A DNA stretch of 64,000 nt from Parietaria judaica (GCA_954871525.1 OX940869.1:14811001-14875000), one strand, 5' to 3'; counted from the first letter of the stretch, positions 21,365 through 32,036 are shown. Program-made: numbers and translations. Notes: generated from the letters alone by a model not told the origin.

Positions 21365-22766
21365 AAGTTATAAACTATCACTCTACAAACATATAATACA
21401 CAAATACACAATTAAAACAATATTTCTATTGAATAAGGAGTTGGACTTATGGAGATGTATGAATTAACAGTTGCTATTAATTAGATAAAGAAAGATTATT
21501 ATGCTTCCAATTACGAAAAAAATTTACTACATTTTTAATTAGATGCCTAATGATTGAAGAATTCTTATTCAATGAGAATATATGTTTGGTTTATAAGTTT
21601 TTTTCAGGTTGGTAAAGCTCTGTCGGACTAATTAATAAGAAAACACAACTTTCAACTTAAGAGCGAGTATTTATATAATTGAATATCGACTTACATGTAT
21701 GGCGTGTGATATAGTGAATTAAGCAGTGCTATAAGAGCAGTCCTGAAAATAAATAAGAAACGGAAATAAATGAGACCGTAATGTCAACCATGTCGAAATG
21801 ATATATATTTACAACTTGATATCAAACTTCAGTTTAATGAATAATTGTCCTTTCAGTCGTCATCAAAAGATAATGCTAACACTATCGCCCTATTCCATGG
21901 AAGATGAAATGAAGCAAACATAACATTTAAACAAAAATTAACAAATAAATTTATTTGCTACACCTAATCAGTTCTCTAAATCTTTAGCACCAAAATGGAG
22001 AAAGAGATGTTTCCCATGTTAAGCCTCCAATATTTGGGACAATTTCGAGTTAATTTACGTTTAGTTGTCGATATATATATATATATTTGGACACACATAT
22101 GTAACATGTCATGATGTATATATATACACTTACTTTAAATAAAAAACAATGAAAGTAAAATCAGTTGTCATAAACGAAATAAGAAATCAATATTACTCTT
22201 TTGTAGAATCAATGTTTGTAAAAAAAAAATATTAGTTACATGAATTTTAGGCAATTTTATTTTTATTATTTTTTTTAAAAAAAATTCTCTTTAAAACAAA
22301 GATGTTGCAGATGTATTTGTATCCTTAATATTAAGAGTGTGAAATTATACAATTTAAATAAAAAATATTACGAAACTGTGATCAAAATATAAAGATTGTA
22401 TGTTAAGGAAACTTCAATTAAAATAAACACTGACATCAGGGATACAACACCAATATCAGTGTTTTAACATCAAGCTTAAGTAATATGACACTGATGAGGG
22501 TGTTAAAACTCCGATTGAACTTTAAAAACGCACTATCGTTATATTTTAGCCATGTTTTCAATCTAGCAATCATAAACGAATACACAACATAAATTACTAC
22601 CGAAAATTTCTTTTAACACATCATATGTCTGCTTTACTAATATTCAACATGAATAAAAGAAAGATAGCATTTTCTATAAATATTCACTAACAGTCAACAT
22701 AACACATTTTACAAATTAACTATGACATTTATGAAGCACTTTAAGTTGCTAAAAAAAGTAACAAAC
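21289..22766. other. AT-rich Helitron interior, no gene seen
   Basis: A (TA)n tract lies at about 21318-21360. The rest is AT-rich with no coding evidence. A local inverted feature near 22435-22520 (CACTGACATCAG, ATCAGTGTTTTAACATC, GACACTGATG) is too weak to classify. Confidence 0.5.
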
Positions 22767-22870
22767 CTGAACACTTAGGTCGTTGCGCCGTACTCTATCT
22801 TCTCCATGTAGCACACAGCGAATTCCACTGACTTCCACAACCACAAGAAGTACCGAATCGACTTGCTCAA
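22767..22870 (-). other. Possible internal exon of the Helitron leader
   Basis: On the minus strand a 104-bp segment of higher GC is bounded by TTTGAACAG before it and GTTTGTTAC after it. One frame is open throughout (EQVDSVLLVVVEVSGIRC...), and a second is open except near the end. I do not recognise a protein. It may be an untranslated leader exon joined to 23609-23800, or captured host sequence. Confidence 0.3.
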
Positions 22871-23608
22871 CTGTTCAAATGATCAAAAGGCAAAGAACGT
22901 TTGCATGAATAAATTAACAATCTCTATCTCCATTAATGTTGAAGTTGTTTACGCATATATAACTCAAATTAACAATCATTTTTCTTCTAATTTCATATTT
23001 TGATATTTCTATATTAAATACTTTCATATGAGACTTACACTACAATAACATCAACGAAACTAAGTTTAAGAACGAAAATGTCACCACTTTGGATACTTAT
23101 TCCGGGCAATTAAAAACTTAAGATCACGATACACAAACTTGAATAAACTTAAATACTTATGCCGTAATTATCCCTCACTATTAATAAAACAAAAAATTTT
23201 CTTAGCATGATAAGGGGTCCCACTGAAATCCCTAAACAATTGCTCTGTAAAATGGATTTCGATTCTCATCCATCAATCTCAGAATTCAGAATATAACCTA
23301 AAAGCCTACACACTTCTTGAAAAGCATATCAAAGACCAGCCATTAATCCAAGCTCCATTTATCTAATCAATCAAAGCTCAATTCAGGTGACGAAATCGAT
23401 TTCACGTGAAGATTCTTCTAGTAAATCAAACCAATATCCTCATTCGCTCACTCTCTAAAAACACCATTCCAAGTCCTAATTTTGATTTCTCAGCCAAGCG
23501 ATCATAATTCACACCCCGAATTGCCCATCTGACTCTCACTCTCAAAAGCCCAAAGCAGATTATAGAAAACCTGGTTTAATTGCAAGTATAGAAGAATCAA
23601 AAGCTTAC

Positions 23609-23800
23609 CTTTGATTTTGAGTAAGGTCGTCGGATGAGCAGATTAATGGAGAGAGAGCGAGAGAGAGATGAGGAGGAGGAGAAAGAGAGAGCTAAAGAGA
23701 GTCATAAAAAAGAAAAACGTAGAACACTCAGGAAAGGAAAGGAAAGTCGTGAGAGAGCAACATTTGTCACTAACTGATTGGTTTTTTTTACTGTAGAGTC
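23609..23800 (-). promoter_or_regulatory. Candidate leader exon at the Helitron 5' end
   Basis: On the minus strand a pyrimidine-rich (CTCTCT) stretch ends in AAATCAAAG|GTAAGC, a good donor site, and starts below a TATATAAC box at about 23826-23833. This looks like the 5' leader of the Rep transcript. No expression evidence is available. Confidence 0.35.
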
Positions 23801-24538
23801 TACAGTGAATTTGCTCTCTGATTTAGTTATATAGGATAATTTATACTTTTAAATGACTTGCTAATAATTTTGTACTAAAAAAAATTAATTGATTTGAGAG
23901 ATTGTTTTCTCATGAAGTTTATCAGAAGAAAATATAATTTTATAAATATTGATATAAATATATTCTTCACATATATGAATAACATTATAGCTATAATACA
24001 AATTGTTATGCGTATTTTCTCGGACTATATAAAAATTGGGCTCCATTGGTGAAAGTCAAAGTCCAATGGCAAAGTCAAGGATCGAGAGCCCAAGATCCAA
24101 TTCATGTGGCGAGGCCTGGAACCTCGAAGGCCCAATAAAATAAGCCCACGACTGAAGTCTACATCCACGAAGATGATTCGGACGACCCGACGAGGTTATC
24201 ACAACCCCGAGAAAGTCTTCGACCAAAGAGCAAGGCGATGCATACCATAGAAGACTCCTGACAGTTTGGAATGGAACTCGGCAAGGCAAATGCGACCCCA
24301 AAGAGTCCCCGACGAACTTAGCCGACGACCCCCGAGGTCACCGACGAACCAAGACGAACACAACCATCCACCCTTGTCAGACGACAAGCCCCTAGTCGGA
24401 CCGAGAAGTCTGTTGGGACTTTTCTGGTTAATATTTAGCAAAAATATAAATATTAAAACTGCACTGTGAGGATCTGCTTACATAAAAAATATCCTCACAC
24501 GATTAGTTATTGTCCGTCATGCGACACACGTGGGGTAA

Positions 24539-26480
24539 TGTTGGACATATGTGTCCTTAAACAAGATATTTTATCCATTTGTAAAAGATTATGACAAGTC
24601 GTTGAATAAAGATGGCACTTATTATGATAATCTTATTATAGTTTCTGGTAGAGTAAAATAGAATGTTTGATCCTTAGTTCATAAATGATGCAATTATGAA
24701 TTATTATCACAATAGAGTCAATGTGAAGAAGAATTAATAATCATAATAAATGAACTTAAAATGTCCGTGACCTGATTAACTGGGTGGGAGCCCATTAATC
24801 GTACAAGGTCATTAATGTGACTAAGTGACAATCCTATTCTGGATTTTGTCTATGTCACACTCACTAGAAGTGCATTAAGTATGAAGTGTCTTCATACTGG
24901 ACTGGACCTGACTTAAACTCCGAAAGTTATCATATAAGACTGTCACTGATAACTTGGAGTTGAGTCACTAGTAGATGATCAAATGGATATTCGATCTAAG
25001 TCCCGAGTGATCTTGAGTCTGAGTTGCTGGCTTGATTGTTCTTTGATTTAACCGTTAAAGAACACAATATATTACCATTCTTCCCAACACTATTATTTTG
25101 GGAACATGATAGTCAACAGTAAGGGTAGCTTGGTCATAGACATGGGCATCACACAGCTCTCTTCAGAGTCATGATGATTCCCTTGATTGTCGGTGGTGAG
25201 AATTGAGAGGTACCCATGCGCAACTTATGAATCGAAACCATAAGTTGGTTACTCATAATATTACTGACTGAGTCAAGGATGAAAATGCAATGAGGGGCAT
25301 AACGGTAGAAACCGCCTGCACGTATGTGGATCATCAAGTGAAAGATCAATAACCCGAATTTTATTGTATCAATGGACACCCTGCTGTTATAAAGGGAATA
25401 ATATATACCATATCACTAAAGAGTGCAACCTTGGGTCTATAGTGGAATCACTTCGAGGTTTGACGAACAACTAGCAGTTCGTTGGAGCTTAAGTGATACG
25501 GGTCCATGTTCCCCAGGATAGCTCCGTAACGGATGACACATACGTGATTAAAATACATTCTGGATAATGTTTAATCATTCGGCTTGACTTATAAAACTGA
25601 AAGGTCTGTGGCAGACGTTAGATAGTTTTATCGTTAGCGTGGCAAAAGTACCATATTTTGGTACACGAAATTAACTGATAAAAGAAAGTTAGAATTTAGA
25701 TTTTTCTATCAGCACCATGTTGTTGGAAATTAAATTCTAAGTAACTTTGCTTTTTGAACCAAGTCATTTCGACTTACGGTTAGTGATTTATGGATTTTCT
25801 AAGTTTGTGATCGGTTCGATAAACTTTGAAATTAAATCACATGTCACGAATTTAAATGATGGTGTGGCACCATGACATTTTAATGTGTGATATTGAGATC
25901 AGGAAATATTAATATAATTAAATTATTTGGATTTAATTATTAATATCTTGTTAATAATTAATTAATAATTAATAGATTTATATTAATAAATAAAAATATA
26001 TATTTATATATATTTAAATGTGTAAATTCGAATTAGGGTTTCATGATATGAAACCCTAGCTAATTTGAATGGTATTATTTGGTCTTTCCATATTTGCGGC
26101 ATAAGTACTAATTTTTTTGGTATTTTAGCAAATCCCTAAAATCAATTTAATCCATTGGATTGGTTATGATTTAAATTCAACTGTTGGATTAGGATATTGA
26201 TAAATTCGAAATTAATAACTTGGTGAACAAGTTTCATTTTTCGAATTTGGTTAATTAATTATATCCGTTAGATCGGTCTAAGATTTAATCTTTACCGTCG
26301 GATTGAAAATTAATTAATTATATATATATTTATATTATTTTCGAATTATGGTTTATTAATAAATTCGAAATTGTTTTTATTAAATCTTTTAATATTTGAT
26401 TTTATCCTAAACTAATTTGATCCATTAGATCGGTTTAAAGATTTATCTCAACCGTTGGATCTAGATAATGATAATTCGAA

Positions 26481-26520
<40 letters not shown>

Positions 26521-27310
26521 TATAGATAATTCGAATTTATAAAGATAAGAAGATAAGATTGGATTTTTGATTTTATCCAAATCTTTCTTATTTAATTAAA
26601 TCCCTAATTAATTATATCCATTGAATTTAGATAAGATTAAATCTGGACCATTGGATTGAAATAATTAATTATATTTAATATATGAAATTCGAAAATTAGG
26701 GAGGGAATTTCTCCAATTCGGTTACGGTTTGAGCCTATAAATAGGAGGCTCATTCTACACATTTTTCACACCTTTCCCCAGAGAAAAAATTCGAACTCTC
26801 CCTCTTCCTCACGGTCTGCGAATTTTCTCTCTGATCTCTGTTTTCTGGTTCGGCTTAGGAGACTATTTCTCCGAAAGCTTAAAAAGAACCATCAATTTAA
26901 ATTTTGCGACAGAGTCCTGCCGGCGAAGCCCACGGTTCGGTACGAGGATTCCAGGAGAATATCCCGGAAGATCATGGGAGTTTCCCTCAGCACCGGCGGA
27001 GCCCTGCCCGATTCAGAACGCGCAGCCGGAAGTCGTAAATAGAGGTACGGCCTTATGCATTGGGTTAATAAATGCAACCATTTACTTCTTTCTATTTATT
27101 TCCTATTATGACTAGATTATTAATAATGATTTATGAATATTAAATTACATAATATTTATCAGATCTTGTTAAATGGTTATTATCCGATATCCGGACCGTT
27201 GGACGGATAACAAGTTATTCCGCTTTAAATTAATTTTTAAATGTTACCCGGATGGTTCGGAGGTTCAATTTGTGATAATTTTCATGGAATCCGAGACGTG
27301 ATTTCCAATA
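24539..27310 (+). repeat. 5' LTR of the copia element, 2772 bp
   Basis: It starts TGTTGGACATATGTG and ends TTTCCAATA (the usual CA now reads TA). A TATA box CTATAAATAG lies at 26735-26744, followed by a CT-rich leader. The U3 part at about 26140-26690 holds four degenerate copies of a module with ATCCRTTRGAT and a CCGTTGGAT half. Small frames such as the one at 25149-25379 recur in every copy of this LTR and show no sign of being genes. Confidence 0.93.
26733..26746 (+). promoter_or_regulatory. TATA box of the copia LTR
   Basis: GCCTATAAATAGGAGG is kept in all related LTRs of the nest: 34157-34170 (plus), 37686-37699 (minus) and 35226-35239 (minus). The shared position just before a CT-rich leader supports it as the LTR promoter. 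Confidence 0.75.
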
Positions 27311-27312
27311 AT

Positions 27313-27325
27313 TGGTATCAGAGCC
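27313..27325 (+). promoter_or_regulatory. Primer-binding site (initiator methionine tRNA type)
   Basis: TGGTATCAGAGCC stands two bases after the 5' LTR. This is the standard copia primer site, complementary to the 3' end of initiator tRNA-Met. Confidence 0.95.
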
Positions 27326-27469
27326 ATGGTTCAAGGATAAATAATTACGTAATTTAATTAATGGGTTTAAGAAGAAATTATTTGATGAATAAAATTAATT
27401 ATTTAAAATTGAAATTTTGAATTTCTAGATATTTTAAATATTAATTTAAAATAAGAAAATTACCCGACC

Positions 27470-27830
27470 TTAATAATCGGACCGGGTGGTTGGACCGGGC
27501 TGCCCTTGGCAGCCCAGCCCGAGAATGGCACGAACAGGGGCTGCCGCTGCAGCCCCAGGGAGTTCGCCAGGGCGAAGCCCACGGGCAAGGCCCACGAGCA
27601 AGGCCCTCGCCAAGGCCACTCAGCCAGGGCAAGGGCACCCTCGTGGGCCTGGCGGGCTGGCCGCAGGCCACGCTGCCTGGCAGCGGAATGGGCCTGCAGG
27701 CCCAGCCCGAAAGGCTCGGGTAATTGCCTTGGCCTACCCGTGCGCTGTCCCTGCCCATTCCACGGGCACGTGGGCCCAAGCTTAAGCCCGGAGGGCCCAC
27801 GTGCATTTTTTATAATGGGTCGGATTTTTA
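27470..27830. other. GC-rich block downstream of the PBS
   Basis: A 350-bp island of high GC stands in very AT-rich DNA. It holds many self-complementary pieces such as GGGCTGCC...GGCAGCCC and CCACGTGCAT/GCACGTGGGCCC. All three forward frames and a reverse frame are partly open, which reflects the lack of A/T-rich stops, and the peptides (Pro/Ala/Gly/Arg-rich) match nothing I know. It may be a structured RNA leader or foreign filler. Confidence 0.6.
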
Positions 27831-27932
27831 TTCCGACCCAGATCCCGTGGATTAATTATTAATTATTACTAATGAAATTAATATTTATGAATTAAAATTA
27901 ATTATGATTAATTAATATGAATTAAAATATGG

Positions 27933-28156
27933 ATGTTATTTCCGGATAAATAACATTGTCTTATTTTAATTAATTCATAAAATTAATATGGATGTTATTT
28001 AATAATTAAATAACATTGTCTTATTTAATAAATTAAAATATGGATGATAATATTCGAAGAATAATATCATTGTTTTATTTTAATATTTCACAAATAATTA
28101 TTAAAGGGCATTAAAATGTTTAATGATAATTCTTAGAGAATAAGTATCATTAACAT
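27933..28156. repeat. Four successive inverted-repeat hairpins in tandem
   Basis: Hairpins lie at 27933-27956 (arms ATGTTATTT/AAATAACAT), 27992-28016 (ATGTTATTTAA/TTAAATAACAT), 28044-28070 (ATGATAATATTC with one mismatch) and 28116-28156 (ATGTTTAATGATA against TATCATTAACAT with a bulge). Each stands in a 60-70-bp unit with ATGG before and TTGTYTTATTT after. Stem bases differ between units in paired fashion (TTA/TAA against ATA/TAT), so pairing is kept. Confidence 0.75.
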
Positions 28157-28660
28157 AAAATTATAAATATTCATCATAGATATAATTTGTTATAAACTAT
28201 TTTCATAACCCTCAAACATAGTGTCTATGTTTAGATCATTATTAATATGTTTATATAGGATAGATATAAATAATAAAGAGTAAATGTTAAAGTGTTAATT
28301 ATTAGTCGGAAAAATTTCAAACGTACAATCTTGCCTAAGGAAGAGGGAATCAAAAGTGGGGCCAGTTCACCATCCACTTCTGGGTGACCGGTTAGGACCC
28401 CTCCCATTGACGTGGAGAGCGTACGGTTTGATCTATCACTACCGACGAAATAATAAACACATTTCTAGGGCTTATTTAAAATTACGCGTCGTAATAAATA
28501 AAGCCAAAATATAAACTTTTAATGTGTCATTAATAGACAGTTTATATAATAAGTTTTTATAACTTAGAAATTAAAAACATTATTTACTAAAAACAATGGC
28601 AAGTATAGAATAAAATAAAGGTCTCCATTATTACTGTCACAAGGTCTGCTAACCACACCG
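28157..28660. other. Copia internal region, no gene seen
   Basis: AT-rich stretches surround a more GC-rich piece at 28335-28445 containing TTCACCATCCACTTCTGGG and TGACCGGTTAGGACCCC. I recognise no protein. Confidence 0.5.
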
Positions 28661-29025
28661 CCTCGAGTCACCCTAGTGTGTCCATTCCCTAAGGAATGTG
28701 TGCTTATGGAAGGTTTGACACCGTGATAGTTCCAAAAGAATATGGGGACGGAGGAATCTTGGAAATGGACCGCGAGTCACCCTAGAGTGACCATTCCCTA
28801 AGGACGACGTTTCCAAGAGGATCCCGAGAACCGAAAATAATGGGTTAAGCTTGCACGGAAGTTGGTGCTTCCCGACCGTCTATGGTGATAGTTAATAATC
28901 ATAGAGGACTTTGGTAGTTCTTGTTATGAATATTAATTAAGTTTATGACTAAAACTTAGTTTAACCAAACTACACAGTTGATACCGCGAGTCACCCTAGA
29001 GTGACCATGCCACTAAGGACGGCAA
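28661..29025. repeat. Three dispersed copies of a GTCACCCTAGAGTGAC element
   Basis: CGAGTCACCCTAGTGTGTCC (from 28664), CGAGTCACCCTAGAGTGACC (from 28772) and the same again (from 28987) are each followed by ATTCCCTAAGGA or ATGCCACTAAGGA. The core has arms GTCAC/GTGAC, so each can form a small hairpin. They lie just ahead of the C2CH gene. Function unknown. Confidence 0.7.
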
Positions 29026-29174
29026 CGACGTGTACAGTCGGTTAAATTATCACGAAACAGTTAAAGGGTTTATTTAACGTTTTCCCAGAACATGTTTGCA
29101 TCATGTAACTATTTCGAACCAATTTTTATCTTAAACATTCTACCTATAATAAAGTTTAATAAGTTTCTTTTTTA

Positions 29175-29971
29175 ATGCCAGTTAATATGTCTAAAGCTAT
29201 TAATGTCACGGATGATGAAAAAGATTCGGTCAACTCTGGTCCTCCATCTGAGTTTGAGCTACCGATATTTGAAGAAGGCAGAGCTTGGTTCAAGTCTGAT
29301 AATGAATATGAGTTACTCAGTTTCTTATTAGACCAGTATCCAAACAAAAGTCAATCCTTTAAAGATTCGGTACTCAAAGCCTCGATGGGTGAAATTGAGA
29401 GACTAATGATAAAGGTGAACAAAGTAACGGCTCTTGTCACTCAAGCAATGGCAAAAGATAACAAACGAAAGACCGAATCGAAAGCTGAACCTGGAAGAAA
29501 AGAAAGAAAAGTTGGTTTATCTGCAATGTGCTTCCAATGTGGAACACGAAAGAGAGTGCCAGGTCAGCTGCGATGCAGACTACACATCAACTCATAAAAG
29601 GGTAAGACCTTTTCTGAATACAAAATTAGTTTTTTATTGGAGAGATTCAAATCTCAGATCCATAGATTAAAATTCTAAACATTGCAAACGTTTATCATTA
29701 CAGAAGTTGCTTCTGCTAAGAAGAAAAATGGAAATAGAGCTTTATGCATTGAATGCTGGCTCAAACCAAGAGCAAAGGGGCACACAATGTGCCGAGAACA
29801 TCTGCGGGCTTGGAGAGGTAATGACTCTTCTGTTAACCCCGAAATTAGTTTTTATTAGAGAGATTCAAATCTCAGATCCATAGATTAAAATACTAACGCT
29901 TGTTCATTTTCTTTTCAGGACTCAGCAGGAACTCTGTTGATGAGAACTCAGCAGGGAACGAAAGCGGCTAG
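29175..29971 (+). pseudogene. Spliced two-module C2CH zinc-binding protein gene in the place of gag; one in-frame stop
   Basis: The proposed exons are 29175-29601, 29704-29817 and 29919-29971. Donors are AGG|GTAAGA and GAG|GTAATG; acceptors TTACAG|AAG and TTTCAG|GAC. The exons join in register and end in TAG at 29969-29971. The N-terminal part is acidic (DDEKDSVNSGPPSEFEL), then helical and Lys-rich. Exon 1 ends with a zinc-binding module CFQC...CRLH, and exon 2 carries a second, CIEC...CREH, both C-x2-C-x11-C-x2-H. One TAA (29595-29597) near the end of exon 1 breaks the path. The two introns resemble each other, so the module arose by duplication of an exon with its intron. The spacing is not that of a retroviral CCHC knuckle (C-x2-C-x4-H-x4-C). 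I cannot name the family; it could be captured host sequence. Confidence 0.55.
29602..29918 (+). repeat. Duplicated intron within the C2CH gene
   Basis: The introns at 29602-29703 and 29818-29918 share AAATTAGTTTTT, TTAGAGAGATTCAAATCTCA or its near copy, and CAGATCCATAGATTAAAAT. Conservation of the introns is as strong as that of the exons, which points to a segmental duplication of exon plus intron. Confidence 0.85.
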
Positions 29972-30269
29972 AACTCGAGTGTCTCGAAGAAGGAAGCATG
30001 CTTTAAGTTTATATTCGATTTAAGTTTATTGTTATAATTAATTTTGCATTGTTAAAACCTCGATTTATTTTTGGATATTGATTGCATGGAATGATTCTTA
30101 ATTAATAAAGGTTTTATAAGTTTCGAATTATTTTGCAATATCCAGATAAATATAGTGACAGTTATTTTTGTTTCATCTATAGTCTTTAATTACTCTAATT
30201 GATTAAATCAAATGTCATTTTTAATCATGATGGTTAATAGAGAATGAAATTAGAGGAAATTATTCACAA
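29972..30269. other. Spacer between the C2CH gene and the RT region
   Basis: AT-rich, no coding signal seen; it would be the 3' untranslated part of the C2CH gene and the leader of the pol fragment. Confidence 0.5.
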
Positions 30270-32034
30270 ATGGGATCTTGTGACAAAGTCACAACGCCGA
30301 TAACAGTGCCTGTTGTCGAAGAGAGTGCGGAAACGACGGTCCCAAATCAGAACCAAGGGGTGCTCAGACGTAGTGGGAGGTTCAAAAGACCAGTTGAACG
30401 CTACGAGCACACCCAGTTGGAATTTCACCTAGCTGTTACAGACACTAGCGTTGAAGATCCCATAAGCTACAAGCAAGCTATGGTTGATCCTGATAAGGGA
30501 GAATGGCAGGAAGCCATGAACCAAGAAATAGAATCAATGGATTCTAATGAAGTCTGGGAACTTGTAGACTTACCGGATGGTTCCAAAACCATTGGCTGTA
30601 AGTGGGTATACAAGCGAAAGAGAGGAGTGGACGGGAAGGTTGAAACCTTCAAGGCTAGACTAGTGGCAAAGGGTTTTACCCAGAGGGAAGGTATTGATTT
30701 CGATGAGACCTTCGCTCCAGTCGCTAAGTACAAGTCCATCCGGATTCTCATGGCCATAGCCTGTAGTCTCAATTACGAGATTTGGCAGATGGACGTCAAA
30801 ACCGCCTTCCTGAACGGGTACATTGGCGAAAACATCTATATGGACCAACCAGAAGGGTTCGTTCAACAGGGTCAAGAAGGGAAGGTTTGCAGATTACTCA
30901 AATCCATCTATGGATTGAAGCAAGATTCCAGATCCTGGAATCTAAGGTTCGATGAAACCATCAAAACCTATGGATTCATTCAAAACGTCACTGAGGCCTG
31001 CATTTATAAGCTCAATGACGAAACCGTAGAAATTTTTCTTGTTCTGTACATCGACGATATTCTTTTCATTGGAAACAGTGTGAAGAAATTATCGGACGTG
31101 AAGGCGTGGCTATCTACGCAATTCCAAATGAAGGACATGGGAGAAGCCAGTTATGTTCTTGGGATCCACATTTTCATGGATCGCAACAACAGGCTTCTGG
31201 CCTTATCTCAAGCAACTTACATTGATAAGGCGCTTGAACATTTTGCAATGGCAAACTCCAAGGGTGGTAATTTACCAACCAGACATGGAGTGTTCCTTAG
31301 CAGGAAACAGTGCCCAACTTCTCCGGAAGAGCAAGATGTGATGAGGCGAATACCCTATGCTTTAGCAGTGGGAAGTATGATGTACCCTATGCATTGTACT
31401 AGGCCAAACATTTGTTACGCTGTAGGAATTGTTAGCAGATACCAATCCAACCCTGGTATGGCTCACTGGACAGCAGTGAAGAAAATTCTCAAGTATCTTC
31501 GGAGAACGAGAGACTATATGTTAGTGTTTTCAGGATCAGAACTGAATCCACTAGGATACACTGATTAAGACTTTATGTCTGATAGAGACGCGAGAACATC
31601 GACGTCGGGAGCAGTGTTCACCCTTGCTGGTGGAGCGATATTCTGGAGAAGCGTAAAGCAATCTTGTATCGCAGATTCCACAATGGAAGCTGAATACGTG
31701 GCAGCTTGTGAGGCAGCCAAATAATCAGTTTTGCTCAAGAATTTCTACATAGAGCTGGGAGTTGTTCCAGATGTAGATCGGCCCCCAAACACTATACTGT
31801 GACAACTGTGGTGCGTTGGCAAATTCTAAAGAGCCCAGAGACCATAACAAGGCGAAACATATAGAACGCAAATACCAAATCATAAGAGAAATAGTGCGTC
31901 GTGGCGACGTGAGGGTTGTGAAAATAGCTTCGGAAGACAATCTGGCTGATCCACTCACCAAGACGTTGCCAGAGAAAATATTCAGGAGGCATCTGGAGAG
32001 TATGGGTCTGAAAGACATGGGTCATCTTCTTTAA
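30270..32034 (+). pseudogene. pol: Copia pol remnant: reverse transcriptase and RNase H
   Basis: The long frame 30270-31568 holds the linker RRSGRFKRPVERYE and the copia RT from about residue 60: GCKWVYKRKR, LVAKGFTQREGIDF, ETFAPVAKYKSIR, MDVKTAFLNG, YGLKQDSRSWN and the active-site YIDD at about residue 253. A TAA at 31566-31568 cuts it in the RNase H domain (GYTD, stop). RNase H continues in register (TSTSGAVFTLAG, SIADSTMEAEY-like) to another stop near 31722. After a frame change, the end lies at 31816-32034 (NKAKHIERKYQ, DNLADPLTKTLP). The integrase and protease that should precede RT are missing. Confidence 0.92.
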
Positions 32035-32036
32035 GT

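Larger units (their letters stand above)
14833..23836 (-). mobile_element. Decayed Helitron with Rep/helicase and RPA1-like remnants
   Basis: Broken pieces of a Helitron Rep-helicase read on the minus strand from 20585 to 16104, and RPA1-like pieces follow at 16047-15640. Both gene types in this order are typical of plant Helitrons. A likely 3' end lies at about 14833-14860: on the minus strand a short GC hairpin (CCGC...GCGG) is followed by GTTATATACCTCA, in the place where CTRR is expected. A likely 5' end is at 23836, where the minus strand reads A|TCCTATATAACTAAATC. Helitrons insert between A and T without duplication, and both ends fit that. The coding core is certain; the termini are inferred from form, and the 3' end departs from CTRR. 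Confidence 0.7.

Noticed and set aside
22430..22560. CACTA-type terminal repeats
   Set aside because: The words CACTGACATCAG and CACTGATG repeat locally, but no CACTA end, 3-bp duplication or partner end was found.
25149..25379. 76-codon frame that recurs at 32645-32860 and 40770-41000
   Set aside because: It recurs because it is part of the copia LTR; frame and stops are not kept by any sign of selection.
27441..27862. Four overlapping frames of about 77-121 codons on both strands
   Set aside because: They arise from the lack of stop codons in a GC-rich island; the peptides are low-complexity and match no family I know.
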